DNA of 64,000 nt from SCN-69-37 sp044507065 (lineage in GTDB: Bacteria > Acidobacteriota > Vicinamibacteria > Vicinamibacterales > SCN-69-37). Below are positions 54,108 to 63,069 of this stretch, one piece after another (position 1 is the stretch's first letter; each line of letters opens with the position of its first letter). The position numbers and the translations under genes are program-made. Location of the stretch: assembly GCA_044507065.1 (NCBI GenBank), contig JBIQJY010000010.1, positions 1 to 64,000 of the forward strand, in the 5' to 3' direction. Under the pieces are notes generated by a model. The model did no database searches. It had not been told where the DNA came from and was given only the letters and a program-made list of their open reading frames with translations.

Positions 54108-54473
54108 ATGCTGCTCTTCCTGTTGATTCCCGTTGCCGCCGTGTTGCCGATTCTGGCGATGAGCACCGTGGCCCGCCGCAAGCGGGACATGGCTGCGCTT
54201 GCCGAACGTGGCCAGGTGACGGCGGGGAAGGTTGCGGCGCACAGTCGTATCAACAGTCGTCGCGGCCGCGCGCGCAAACGCGTGCACCTGATGTACGAGC
54301 GGGCCGATACCGGCCCGCGCCGGCGCTGGGTGACCGTCACGCAGCGCGAGTGGGAGCGCCTGCCGGAGGGCGCACTCGTCGATCTGGTGTACCTGCCTGA
54401 GAAACCGTCGGTGTTTGCCACGCGAACGCAGGTCAACGCGATGCGCGCCGCCCGCGGATTGCCGGAGCTCTGA
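54108..54473 (+). CDS. Small membrane-anchored DUF3592-like protein
   Basis: This 121-residue protein has one N-terminal membrane helix (LLFLLIPVAAVLPILAM), a basic segment and a small beta-rich domain (YERADTGPRRRWVTVTQREW, LVDLVYLPEKPSVF) typical of DUF3592-like proteins. Function is unknown. It lies after the ahcY hairpin and converges with the PH-domain operon. Confidence 0.6.
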   Translation: MLLFLLIPVAAVLPILAMSTVARRKRDMAALAERGQVTAGKVAAHSRINSRRGRARKRVHLMYERADTGPRRRWVTVTQREWERLPEGALVDLVYLPEKPSVFATRTQVNAMRAARGLPEL

Positions 54474-54506
54474 GCCGGGCGCGTCTCGACACCCAACGGG
54501 ACGGCT

Positions 54507-56033
54507 TCACGCCGCGCGTTCAGCGTCCATCATCCTCATCAACCGATCGTAGAGGGCCTGCGCGTCGGCCGTCGGCAGGAAGCGCACGCGCAGCACGCCC
54601 TCGGTCGCCCCCGCTCCCGCGCTGTCGAGCCACAGCGTCGCCATGCCGTGGCGTCGATCGAGCGGCGAGGCCGTGAGCCGCAGCGCCTGTACCTTGCGGA
54701 TGTCCACGATGCCCCAGCGCCGGTTGAGCCAGCCTTCGCGCACGAGCACCGAGTAGGACGCAATGGCGTAGCCGGCCAGCCGCGCCAGCCGTCGGGCACG
54801 GTAGACGAGCAGCGGAATGATGCCGAGCAGCGCAAGTGCGGTCCATCCGAACTGCCACGTCGCCACGGCGGTCGCGGCCACGACACCGACGGAGGGAACG
54901 ACGAACAGCCGCCGCCAGGCCGCCGGATGGACGGCGCGCCACTCGGCCACCGGCCAGACGCCCTGTCCAATCAGCCGCTGCAGCAGTCGCGTGACCGTCG
55001 CGGCCGGTGCGACGGGCGCGAGGTGGCGGATCGCGTGCTCGTCACCCTCGCCGCCGGCCGCGCTGTCGACGCGAAGGCCCTGGCGTCCGAACCAGCGATG
55101 CAGCAGCGTCTCGTCGATGCGCCACGCCTGGATGCGGCGCCGCGGCAGTTGGTGACGCACACGCGTCAGCAGGCCGCGCTCCACCCGCAGTTGCGGCCCC
55201 ACCTCCACGAGCGAGAACCCGTGGTACTGCAGCAACGCCAGCAGCACCGACAACACGCGGACGATGGCGAGCAGGATCATGAGGAGCACAGCCGCCGAGA
55301 GTGCGAGGACCGCGGTATCGTGCAGGTGTCCAGTGACGAACTGTCCGGCGTCGGCGACGATCGTCATGATCGACGTCGGCACCAGGTCGGTCGAGAGCCG
55401 ATCGCCCACCAGTTGCCACAGGGCGCCCACACCGGCTGCGATGACAACCATGCCCCGGTTCGAGATGAGTCCGAGGCGCACGACCTCGGCCGTGCCGAGC
55501 GCGAGCAGCGGCACTTCGGCGACGTCCGCCAACGCCGCGGCGGCGGCAGGGTCCTGCGCCGACCGGCGCAGGACGCCCTGCTCACGCAGGAACGACTCGA
55601 GCGCGCGGGCGTCCTCGATCGACAGCACGCGCATCACCGCCTCGGCCTGCTTGCTGCCCGCCGACTCCAGGCGCACTTCGGTCACCCCGAACAGTCGGTG
55701 CAGCAGTGTCTGGTGCAGGTTCACCGTGTGGACGCGCTCGTACGGAATATCGCGCCGGTTGCGTTGAAGGACGCCGCTGCGGATCACGAAGCCCTCGGCG
55801 TCGGTGCGATAGCGGAACGTGAAGTACTGGGCGACCGACACGACGGTGAGTCCGACAACGCCGATGAGGCCGTACCACTCGGCGCCGCTGCCGCCGCGCC
55901 CCGTGACGAGCAGCAGGACGAGCGGCACGGCAAACGATCGCAGCTGCTGCAGCAGCACGAAGAGCCACGAAAGGGGGTGGAGCCGCCGGTCCTCGACGGT
56001 CGGTGCGGATCCGGCCTCAGAGCGCGTCGACAT
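54507..56033 (-). CDS. Membrane protein with bacterial PH domains (YdbT-like)
   Basis: This 508-residue protein has several membrane helices with bacterial PH (bPH2) domains between them, as in YdbT. Typical segments repeat: YFTFRYRTDAEGFVIRSGV, RRDIPYERVHTVNLHQTLLHRLFG, then PQLRVERGLLTRVRHQLPRRRIQAWRIDETLLHRWFG and a third copy with RRWGIVDIRKVQALRLTASPLDRRHG. It overlaps the smaller YdbS-like gene by 17 bp. Such pairs are membrane proteins of unknown function with possible roles in envelope stress. Confidence 0.87.
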   Translation of the reverse strand: MSTRSEAGSAPTVEDRRLHPLSWLFVLLQQLRSFAVPLVLLLVTGRGGSGAEWYGLIGVVGLTVVSVAQYFTFRYRTDAEGFVIRSGVLQRNRRDIPYERVHTVNLHQTLLHRLFGVTEVRLESAGSKQAEAVMRVLSIEDARALESFLREQGVLRRSAQDPAAAAALADVAEVPLLALGTAEVVRLGLISNRGMVVIAAGVGALWQLVGDRLSTDLVPTSIMTIVADAGQFVTGHLHDTAVLALSAAVLLMILLAIVRVLSVLLALLQYHGFSLVEVGPQLRVERGLLTRVRHQLPRRRIQAWRIDETLLHRWFGRQGLRVDSAAGGEGDEHAIRHLAPVAPAATVTRLLQRLIGQGVWPVAEWRAVHPAAWRRLFVVPSVGVVAATAVATWQFGWTALALLGIIPLLVYRARRLARLAGYAIASYSVLVREGWLNRRWGIVDIRKVQALRLTASPLDRRHGMATLWLDSAGAGATEGVLRVRFLPTADAQALYDRLMRMMDAERAA

Positions 56034-56556
56034 GGTGGGCCGCGTCCGGGATCAACGCATCACGGAGCGCGACGGCATCGGGCTCGTCGAGGCCCGACAG
56101 TCGGAGCGCGTGCGTCTGCGTACCGGCGGTGTGGACGACGAGCGTGGCGACATCGAACTGACGCTCGATCGGACCGCGTTCGATGTCGAGGTGCTGGACC
56201 CGCGAGCGCGGCACGAGGATCTCGGTGTGCCAGAGCACGCCGCGGCGCACGTGCAGTCCGATCTCATCGAGACGCCAGCGCGTGCGGCGCCATCGCAGCG
56301 AGCCGAGCCATGCACCGGCTGCCGCTCCCGCACCCGTCGTTCCGACGATGGCGATGGGGCCCGCGACGAGCGGACCGATGCCGAGACCGCCCACAAGCAT
56401 CGCCACGAACAGGCCGCCCACGGGGATCGACAGAATGATGCCGCCAATCGCGCCGCCGATGCTGCGGACGACGCGGGCCGCCGGCGCGAGTGGACGCCAC
56501 TCGTCTGTCGACGGGCCGATATCCGGCACGGGCGCGGCAGCGGGGAGTGACATCAC
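56017..56556 (-). CDS. Membrane protein with bacterial PH domain (YdbS-like)
   Basis: This 179-residue protein has two membrane helices (about 35-85) followed by one bPH2 domain (WRLDEIGLHVRRGVLWHTEILVPRSRVQHLDIERG). It is the usual partner of the larger YdbT-like protein, whose gene overlaps its end. Function is unknown. Confidence 0.85.
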   Translation of the reverse strand: MMSLPAAAPVPDIGPSTDEWRPLAPAARVVRSIGGAIGGIILSIPVGGLFVAMLVGGLGIGPLVAGPIAIVGTTGAGAAAGAWLGSLRWRRTRWRLDEIGLHVRRGVLWHTEILVPRSRVQHLDIERGPIERQFDVATLVVHTAGTQTHALRLSGLDEPDAVALRDALIPDAAHHVDAL

Positions 56557-56624
56557 GCGACATGGTAGCGCAGCGGCCAGCGGGATCGGCTCACTCCGGA
56601 GGATTCACGCATCGCGCAGACAGC

Positions 56625-56661
56625 AACGCCGCGGAACGGTGACGAATCGTTCCGCGGCGTT
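56625..56661. terminator. Strong hairpin between the PH-domain and M56 genes
   Basis: AACGCCGCGGAACG and CGTTCCGCGGCGTT form a perfect 14-bp stem with a 9-nt loop, in the 173-bp space between the PH-domain operon (starting leftward at 56556) and the M56 gene that ends at 56730. As a minus-strand signal it would end the M56 transcript. The U-tract is weak. Confidence 0.65.
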
Positions 56662-56729
56662 TGGTGCACGGTCGGCGTAGCGGCCGGGGTTTCGTGGGGA
56701 GGAAACGCCGTGCAAATCGTTTAGACGGG

Positions 56730-58732
56730 TCAATAGAGCGTGAAGTTCACCGTGACCGTCATCAGGACCGACACCGGCGCGCCGTTGAGCAGGGTCGGTG
56801 TGTACTTCCACTGGCGCACGGCGTCGATTGCGGCCTGGTCGAGCATTGGCACCGACCGCAGGATCGCGACACCCGTGACGTTGCCGCCCGGATCGATGGT
56901 GGCCTCGAGCACGACCGCGCCTGATACGTTCGCTGCACGTGCATCTGCCGGGTAGACGGGCGGGACGGAGTGCGTTTTCAGGGGTGGACGGATGTCACCC
57001 CCGACTCGGACGGTGCCCACGCGTGACGTGTGCCCGCTCGTCAAGTCGCCGCGCACCAGGNNNNNNNNNNNNNNNNNNNNNNNNNNNNNNNNNNNNNNNN
57101 NNNNNNNNNNNNNNNNNNNNNNNNNNNNNNNNNNNNNNNNNNNNNNNNNNNNNNNNNNNNTCGGACGGTGCCCACGCGTGACGTGTGCCCGCTCGTCAAG
57201 TCGCCGCGCACCAGGTGCACTCCGCCGGGGCCGGCCACCGCGTCGTCCGATGGTGTTGTTTCGTTCGGGAGCTCACCGTCTCCGGCGAACTGCACCGCCG
57301 TCTGCGTATTGGGTGTGAGCCTGAAGTGCACCGTAACCGTCATGATGACGGCGACCGGCTGGCCGTTGAGCAGCACGGGATCGTAGCGCCACTGGCGCAC
57401 CGCATTGATCGCAGCCTGGTCCAGGTCGGGAACCGATCGCAACACCCGCAGGTTCGATACGGTCCCTTCGGGATCGAGTGTGGCTTCCAGGATGACCATA
57501 CCCTGGATCCCGGCCGCACGCGCGGCCTCCGGGTAGACGGGCGCGACATCGAGAATCTTCCGCGGCGGCCGGATGGCGCCGCCGACGCGCAGTGGCCGCG
57601 GTGCCGGTGGAGGAGTGGTCGGCGCTGGCGCGACAGCCGGAGGTTCCGGAACCTGTACCGGTTGCGCCGGCGCGGGTGCCGCCTGCCGTGCCAGCGCGAT
57701 ATCGCGCCCGGACGTCGTGGGTGTGGCCTGCGCCGAGATCGTCGTGCGTGCCTGGATGGTCGCGAACGAGACGGCGGCCATGATGACGACGACACAGGCC
57801 GCAATTGGCACCGGGCGCGGGCGGTTGCGGGCCGGTGCACGCCCGACGAGCCGGCTGATGCGCGCGACGAGCGATCCGTCGGTGGCCGCCAGCGCCAGCG
57901 ACCCGTGCTGTTGCCGCACCTCCTCGAGCGTGGCCAGCGCGCGCGCGTACTGGAGCGCGCTGCCGCACGCAGCCACCGCGGCATCGTCGCAGCAGTGCTC
58001 GCGCTCGACGCGCACGGTTCGGGAGAGCCACCAGACGGCCGGGTGGAAGAAGAACAGCGTCTCGACGACGCTCTGCAGCGCGTTGACGAGATGATCGTGC
58101 CGTCGGACGTGGGCCAGTTCGTGCGCGAGCAGGGCCTCGACCTGCTGCCAGGACAATCCGGTGAACGCGCCAATCGGCAGGAGGATGGTCGGGCGCAGCC
58201 AGCCGATGACGGCCGGCACGTCGATCCACGGCGATTCGACGATGTCGACGCGGCGTCGCACGCCGAGCCCCTCGGCGAGTCGCCGCGTTGCAACCTGGAG
58301 CGCATCGGGAACCGCCAACACGTCGCGCCGACGCACCCGCTCGGCCAGCCACCAGTCGCGCGCGAGACGCGCGGTCAGCACCGCCACGCCGAGGCCCCAG
58401 GCCGAGACGACGCCGGGGAGCCAGGCGGTGAGACCGGCCGTCGGCGCGCCGCCGACCAACGCCGTCGCCGCCTGCACGGGAACGGCAATGGTGCTGGCAG
58501 CGGTGGCTGCGCCGGTCGTCGCCTGCGCGACCATCAGCAGGGAGGCGAGCGGCGTTGCCGCCATGACGAACAGGCCCGCGCACGCCAGCGTGTAGCGGGT
58601 GGTTGCCGTGGCGCGCGGACACGCCGCGAGCACGGCCGCGGTGACGAGGCCGATGAGCGTGGCCTGCCAGAGGAAGTCGATGAGCGTGACGCCCACGACA
58701 AGCACGGCGTCACTGGCGGCGAGGGTCATCAT
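56730..58732 (-). CDS. BlaR1-type M56 metalloprotease with two TonB C-terminal-like domains (interrupted by a false gap)
   Basis: This membrane sensor has four N-terminal helices and a cytoplasmic M56 zinc protease with H204-E205-LA-H208 (in LLAHELAHVRRHDH) and EREHCCDDAAV. It resembles BlaR1/MecR1, which cleave a BlaI-type repressor. Instead of a penicillin-binding domain, it ends with two TonB_C-like domains, each with RPPxK, PVYPxxARAA, DPxGxV and AVRQWxY motifs. The gene is split by an N gap, but the 55-bp sequences at both gap edges are identical; collapsing them gives one frame of 616 codons, so the gene is whole. The neighbouring BlaI-like gene and its twin operators complete the signalling unit. 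The signal it detects is unknown. Confidence 0.85.
57006..57215. repeat. Duplicated 55-bp flanks around a 100-N gap
   Basis: The 55 bp at 57006-57060 are identical to 57161-57215, exactly touching a 100-N run (57061-57160). This is the pattern left when two contigs overlap by an assembler k-mer but are joined as if separated. The 155-bp insert is probably artificial. Confidence 0.9.
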
Positions 58733-58735
58733 GAG

Positions 58736-59128
58736 CTACTCCTCTTCTTCGTGTTCCTGTGCGTGGGCGTCGAGCAGCCGGCGGATCTCGCGCAGCTCCT
58801 CGGGGGAGGTCTTCCGGCTGGCCAGGGCCTGCATCACGAACTGGGATGTCGACCCGCCGAACGCGCGGTCCAGCAGGTCCCGCACGAGGCGCCGCTGCAT
58901 CCGCGCTTCGGCGTGGCGGGCACGATAGACGTGCTGCGTGCCGCGGTCCTCGCGAACGGTGAGGCCCTTGGCCGTCATCACCTGGAGGACTTTGAGCGTC
59001 GTGGTGTAGGCGACCGTCCGCTTGCCGGCCATGGCGGTGTGGACCTCGCGGACCGTGGAGGGGCCGTGGGCCCAGAGCACGCGGAGAACGGCGAGCTCGG
59101 CATCGGTCGGGCGGGGCGTGGTGGGCAT
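58736..59128 (-). CDS. BlaI/MecI/CopY family repressor
   Basis: This 130-residue protein has a winged helix (about 5-75: LTDAELAVLRVLW-like start PTDAELAVLRVLWAHGP, TVAYTTTLKVLQVMTAKGL) and a C-terminal dimerisation helix region. BlaI-type repressors are removed by cleavage from M56 sensor proteases, and the M56 gene begins 4 bp away on the same strand. Twin palindromes at 59142-59176, 14 bp upstream of its start, are its likely operators. Which target genes besides its own operon it controls is not known; the LysM gene is divergent. Confidence 0.93.
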   Translation of the reverse strand: MPTTPRPTDAELAVLRVLWAHGPSTVREVHTAMAGKRTVAYTTTLKVLQVMTAKGLTVREDRGTQHVYRARHAEARMQRRLVRDLLDRAFGGSTSQFVMQALASRKTSPEELREIRRLLDAHAQEHEEEE

Positions 59129-59141
59129 GGGCGCAGTCTAT

Positions 59142-59176
59142 CTACGACGACTGTCGTAGTCAACGACAATCGTCGT
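59142..59176. promoter_or_regulatory. Twin BlaI operators
   Basis: Two copies of ACGACNNNNGTCGT lie at 59144-59157 (extended to CTACGAC/GTCGTAG at 59142-59159) and 59163-59176. Their centres are 19 bp apart, about two helical turns, so two dimers could bind side by side. They sit between the BlaI gene and the divergent LysM gene; promoter elements of the BlaI gene probably overlap them. Confidence 0.85.
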
Positions 59177-59292
59177 AGGCGTCCCCGCCGCGCGCTGGCG
59201 CGGACCGCGCCCTGCCGGGCGCACGGGTGCGCCGGCGCCCCGAAGGTCATATAGTGGGACGGCTTCCCGACATCCCGAAACGGTGGTGCTAC

Positions 59293-59694
59293 ATGGAACG
59301 ATTGGAAGAACTCAAGAAGAAGTACGCCAGCGCGCTCAGCGTCATTACCGCTGCGGGCGTGAGCCTGCAGAACATGCACGTTCAGGACAACAAGCTCTTC
59401 CTCAAGGGAAAGGCGCCATCCGAGCAGGCCAAGAACGAGGTCTGGACCGCCATCAAGAGCATCGACCCGACATACAGCGACCTGCACGCCGACATCAGCA
59501 TCGACCCGTCGCTGCCGTCGCCGCCGCGTGCCCAGTCCTACACCGTCAAGGCGGGTGATTCCCTGTCGAAGATCAGCAAGGAGTTCTACGGCGACGCCAA
59601 CAAGTACATGAAGATCTTCGAGGCGAACAAGGACCAGCTGTCGGACCCGGACAAGATCAAGGTCGGCCAGGTCCTCAAGGTGCCGCCGGCCTGA
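59293..59694 (+). CDS. BON-like/LysM domain protein
   Basis: This 133-residue protein has an N-terminal BON-like domain (about 1-75, ALSVITAAGVSLQNMHVQDN, KNEVWTAIKSIDPTYSDLHA) and a C-terminal LysM domain (about 82-132, SYTVKAGDSLSKISKEFYGD, KIKVGQVLKVPPA). It resembles YgaU-type proteins. LysM domains bind peptidoglycan-type glycans, yet there is no signal peptide. It is divergent from the BlaI gene and may share its operators. Confidence 0.88.
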   Translation: MERLEELKKKYASALSVITAAGVSLQNMHVQDNKLFLKGKAPSEQAKNEVWTAIKSIDPTYSDLHADISIDPSLPSPPRAQSYTVKAGDSLSKISKEFYGDANKYMKIFEANKDQLSDPDKIKVGQVLKVPPA

Positions 59695-59754
59695 CGCAAT
59701 CGGCGAGACGTCTTCGTGCGGCATTCGGGCCGCGCGAAGACGCCCGCTCCGGCC

Positions 59755-60729
59755 TCAGTCGACGACGACGATCGGGCGGGGTTCGAAGGTCTGGACGGCG
59801 CTGCCGGGATCCCAGTCCGGATCCACGTTGCCCACCGGCCGGCTGTATGCAATCGCAGCGTGAAACCGTTCGAGCGCCGACGGGCGTCCGTAACACCACT
59901 CCGCGCCGCTCCGCTTCGTCGACAGCACGTCGCCCGGTTCGTCGGTGTGGAAGAACCCCATCGCATGACCGAATTCATGGCGTACGGTGCCCTGCGACAC
60001 CAGGCCGCCGTCGCAGTGGCAGCGCGGGTTGAGGTGGTGCAGTTCGATCCATCCGCCGGGGTAGCCCACCTGTGCGCTGCCGCAGATGGAGTCGACCGAC
60101 GGGTTTGCCCACCTGACCGTGATCCATTCCGGATCGCCAATGCGACTGGCCGTCCCGCGTACCATCTCCGCAATCCCGAAACGCCCGCCCGTCCATGCCG
60201 CCGGATCGTCGAGCAGTGCTGCTTCGACCTGGCGCAGGTGCGCCTCGTCGACTGGCAGGCCCTGCTCGTCGATGGTCCGTAAATAGATGCGCGGTGCGCG
60301 CGTCCATCGCCGCAGCGGCAGCGCCGGCCTGTCGAGCGTGCCGCGGACGAGCCGGCGGTAGTAGTCGAGATTGAAGCCGTTGCCGTCGACGATCGCATCG
60401 ACGGTCAACTGCGTCGGGACGCCGAGCGCCACGGGGACCGATCGCGGGATGATGCCCGGCGCGCTCAGCGACAGCCGCGAGCTGGCGCCGGCGGCGGAAA
60501 GGTCGAAGACAAAGGACCCGGAGGCCGGCGTCTCCACATGCTGGGATCCGAGGCCGACGGTGATGCCCCCGAGCGGCTCGCCGGTAACGGTCGCCACGAC
60601 CCGGCCGGTGAGGTATCCGCTGGCCGCGGGGGGTGGCGGTGCAGGCTGCGGCGACGGCGCCTGGGGCGCCTGCATCCGGTCACACCCGGCCAGCACGAGC
60701 ACGGCCATCAGCAGGCCAAGCGGGCGCAT
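59755..60729 (-). CDS. Lipoprotein with matrixin-like metalloprotease domain
   Basis: This 324-residue protein starts with a lipoprotein signal (LLMAVLVLAGC, Cys at about residue 16), a Pro-rich linker and a small carboxypeptidase-regulatory Ig-like domain (GRVVATVTGEPLGGITVGL). The C-terminal part has the zinc motif H251-EFG-H255-AMGFF-H261 (HExxHxxxxxH) followed by a Met-like turn region, as in metzincins. A protease on the cell surface or in the periplasm is likely. ATG 60729 is the start chosen because the signal peptide begins there. Confidence 0.82.
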   Translation of the reverse strand: MRPLGLLMAVLVLAGCDRMQAPQAPSPQPAPPPPAASGYLTGRVVATVTGEPLGGITVGLGSQHVETPASGSFVFDLSAAGASSRLSLSAPGIIPRSVPVALGVPTQLTVDAIVDGNGFNLDYYRRLVRGTLDRPALPLRRWTRAPRIYLRTIDEQGLPVDEAHLRQVEAALLDDPAAWTGGRFGIAEMVRGTASRIGDPEWITVRWANPSVDSICGSAQVGYPGGWIELHHLNPRCHCDGGLVSQGTVRHEFGHAMGFFHTDEPGDVLSTKRSGAEWCYGRPSALERFHAAIAYSRPVGNVDPDWDPGSAVQTFEPRPIVVVD

Positions 60730-60766
60730 GCACCGAGCATAGCAGTGCCGCCCGGTCGGGCTGCTG

Positions 60767-60795
60767 TTGACCACTGCAGTGGCGCTCTGTAGGAT
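60767..60795 (+). promoter_or_regulatory. Promoter of the DUF1080 gene
   Basis: TTGACC (60767-60772) and TAGGAT (60790-60795) are separated by 17 bp. The likely transcription start falls at or next to ATG 60803, so the mRNA may be leaderless. Confidence 0.7.
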
Positions 60796-60802
60796 GCGCC
60801 TC

Positions 60803-61456
60803 ATGCGCATACTCGTCGCACTTGCCGCCGTCACCCTGCTGGCTGTCCCGCCGGTCGCCGGCGTCGTGCAGACGCCGCCCACCGTCGAGGCGGGCTTCAC
60901 CGCGCTCTTCAATGGCCGCGACTTCTCCGGCTGGCGCGTGGCCAACCCGGACGCGTTCCGGATCGAGGACGGCGCCATCGTTGCCAACGGCACGCCCGGC
61001 CACGCCTTCTACGACGGACCTGTCGGCAATCATGCCTTCCGGAATTTCGAGTTGAAGGTGGACGTGATGACGAAGCCCGGCGCCAACGGCGGCATCTTCA
61101 TCATGACGGAGTTCCAGGAGTCGGGCTGGCCGGCCAAGGGCTTCGAGGTGCAGGTCAACAACTCCTACACGCGCGATCCCATCCGGACCGGCAGCCTGTA
61201 TCAGATCGTCAACGTCAACGAACCGCCGGCGCGCGACGACGAGTGGTTCACGCAGCACATCACCGTGCAGGGCGACATGGTGATGGTGCGGGTGAACGAT
61301 ACGCCCACCGTCCACTGGATGCAGCCGGCCGGCTGGGACGGTGGCGGCCCGAACACGCCGGACCGCCGGATCCGCACCGGGACCATTGCCCTGCAGGCCC
61401 ACGATCCCGGCAGCACGGTCCACTACCGCAACATCCGCATCCGCACGCTGCCCTGA
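60803..61456 (+). CDS. Exported DUF1080 (3-keto-disaccharide hydrolase-like) protein
   Basis: This 217-residue protein has a signal peptide (ILVALAAVTLLAVPPVAG) and one DUF1080 concanavalin-like domain (LFNGRDFSGWRVANPDAFRI, GGIFIMTEFQESGWPAKGFEVQV, IRTGTIALQAHDPGSTVHYRNI). Members of this family are proposed to hydrolyse 3-keto-glycosides, which suits the sugar oxidation genes elsewhere in the window. ATG 60803 or 60794 is possible; 60803 is preferred as AGGA at 60791-60794 stands 8 nt away and the promoter would make it leaderless. Confidence 0.88.
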   Translation: MRILVALAAVTLLAVPPVAGVVQTPPTVEAGFTALFNGRDFSGWRVANPDAFRIEDGAIVANGTPGHAFYDGPVGNHAFRNFELKVDVMTKPGANGGIFIMTEFQESGWPAKGFEVQVNNSYTRDPIRTGSLYQIVNVNEPPARDDEWFTQHITVQGDMVMVRVNDTPTVHWMQPAGWDGGGPNTPDRRIRTGTIALQAHDPGSTVHYRNIRIRTLP

Positions 61457-61484
61457 CCCGGGCGCGTGCGCGGTGACGTCCGCC

Positions 61485-62318
61485 TCAGGGCGCCGAGGCG
61501 TAGATCCGAACGCTGCCGCCGCTCGTGGCCGCCAGCAGGCGGCCACCGCCGCCGTTCATGGTGCCGACAAGCTTGCTGCGTCCGCTCGAGGCGACCGCCA
61601 GCGGCAGGTCGGTGGCAGAAACGCTGCCGCCGCTGGTCGAGGCGTTGACGTGCAGGCGGGCGCCCCTGTCGACGCCCACCCGGATGCTGCCGCCTGATGT
61701 GTTCACCGCGACGTCGCGGGCCGAGGCTCCGACGTAATCGACGGTGATGCTGCCCCCGCTCGTGTCGGCATGGAGCACGCCCAGGGCCCGGCCGACGCGG
61801 ATCGATCCGCCCGACGTATCGAGCGCCAGGTCGCCGGTGCCGCCGTCGACCGTAATCGAGCCGCCCGAGGTATCGGCCGCGATGGCTCGTTCGCGCGCCC
61901 CGCGGACCGTGATGGATCCCCCGGATGTGTCGAGGTCGAGCCGGACGTCGGCCGGCACTTCGAGGACCGCGCTCGCCGACACCCCGCGATTCGATCGCCA
62001 TCGGCTGCGGTCCCGCTGGCGGAAGGCCAGCACGACCTGGTCGCCGCGCTGTTCGAGCGTGAGGTCGTAGCGGGCCAGCTCGGCATCGGCCTCGGCCTCC
62101 GTGTCGGCGTTGACGCGCTGGATGAGCGTGAGGCGTGCCGTGCGGCCCGGCACGGTGGCCACCGAAATGCTGCCGCCCGAAATGGCGACAACGACAGCCG
62201 AGTCCGGACGGACCTCGAACGACCGCTCGACACGGCGCTCCAGAGGCCCGAGCGATGGGCCGATGACGGCGGTGATGGCGGCGAGGACGAAAGCGGCGGC
62301 GTCCGAAATGAGGCTCAT
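61485..62318 (-). CDS. DUF4097 beta-repeat protein
   Basis: This 277-residue protein has a short hydrophobic N-terminus and a right-handed beta-repeat domain of the DUF4097 type. The motif TSGGSI recurs about every 20 residues (DTSGGSITVRGA, DTSGGSITVDGG, DTSGGSIRVGRA, DTSGGSITVDYV, NTSGGSIRVGVD). Function is unknown; related proteins occur near anti-sigma and envelope-stress genes. It is divergent from the TPR gene (61 bp between starts). Confidence 0.85.
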   Translation of the reverse strand: MSLISDAAAFVLAAITAVIGPSLGPLERRVERSFEVRPDSAVVVAISGGSISVATVPGRTARLTLIQRVNADTEAEADAELARYDLTLEQRGDQVVLAFRQRDRSRWRSNRGVSASAVLEVPADVRLDLDTSGGSITVRGARERAIAADTSGGSITVDGGTGDLALDTSGGSIRVGRALGVLHADTSGGSITVDYVGASARDVAVNTSGGSIRVGVDRGARLHVNASTSGGSVSATDLPLAVASSGRSKLVGTMNGGGGRLLAATSGGSVRIYASAP

Positions 62319-62379
62319 GACCAGCTAGAACACGCCGGGAGCGCCGAAGTTGCAGCCGCCGCGATACTCTTGACGCCTC

Positions 62380-63069
62380 ATGACAGTTCGTCTGTCCCTC
62401 GGGATTGCCGCAGCCTGTCTGGTCGCGACGCTGGACACTCCGGCCGCCGCCCAGCACCCGCAGGCGATTGTCGACCGCGCGGAGGCCGATTTCGTCGACG
62501 GTCGGCTCGACGAGTCGGTGGCCGGGTTCGATCGGCTGGCCGCACTCGATCCGGCCGCGGCGCCGTGGATGTGGCAGCGCGGCATCGCGCTGTACCTGCT
62601 CGGCCGGTTCGACGAGTGTACGGCCCAGTTCGTGGCCTATCGGGAGGTCAATCCCGCCGACGCGGAGAGTGCCGTGTGGCACTTCGCATGCGTGGCGCAG
62701 GTCCGCTCGGCCGACGACGCGCGTGCGGTGCTGGCCGTCGTCGGCCCCGATCGCCGGGCCATGCGCGCCGAGATTCTCGAGATGTTTCGTGGCAGGCTGG
62801 CGCCCGGCGCGGTGATTGGCCGCGCGGCGTTCCTGGCCGAGGAAGCGCTGCTCGTGGCCCGGTACTATGCCGGGCTGTACGCGGAGGCGACGGGCGACGA
62901 CGAGGCGGCCGCCGTGCACCTGGCGTCGGCGGCTTCCGATCGGTTCGACGGAATGGGTGGATTCATGCACGACGTGGCCCGGGTGCACTGGGCACGGGTT
63001 CAGCCGCGGGGTGGATCGCACCCGGCAGGAGTCGGCTCCGAGCGCGGGCCGGGAGGTTCGGATGAGTGA
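62380..63069 (+). CDS. Exported TPR protein
   Basis: This 229-residue protein has a signal peptide (LGIAAACLVATLDTPAAA) and TPR-like helices (DFVDGRLDESVAGFDRLAALDP, MWQRGIALYLLGRFDECTAQF). It resembles NlpI-like TPR proteins of unknown function. Its stop overlaps the next gene by 8 bp, so the two are probably co-translated. Confidence 0.75.
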   Translation: MTVRLSLGIAAACLVATLDTPAAAQHPQAIVDRAEADFVDGRLDESVAGFDRLAALDPAAAPWMWQRGIALYLLGRFDECTAQFVAYREVNPADAESAVWHFACVAQVRSADDARAVLAVVGPDRRAMRAEILEMFRGRLAPGAVIGRAAFLAEEALLVARYYAGLYAEATGDDEAAAVHLASAASDRFDGMGGFMHDVARVHWARVQPRGGSHPAGVGSERGPGGSDE

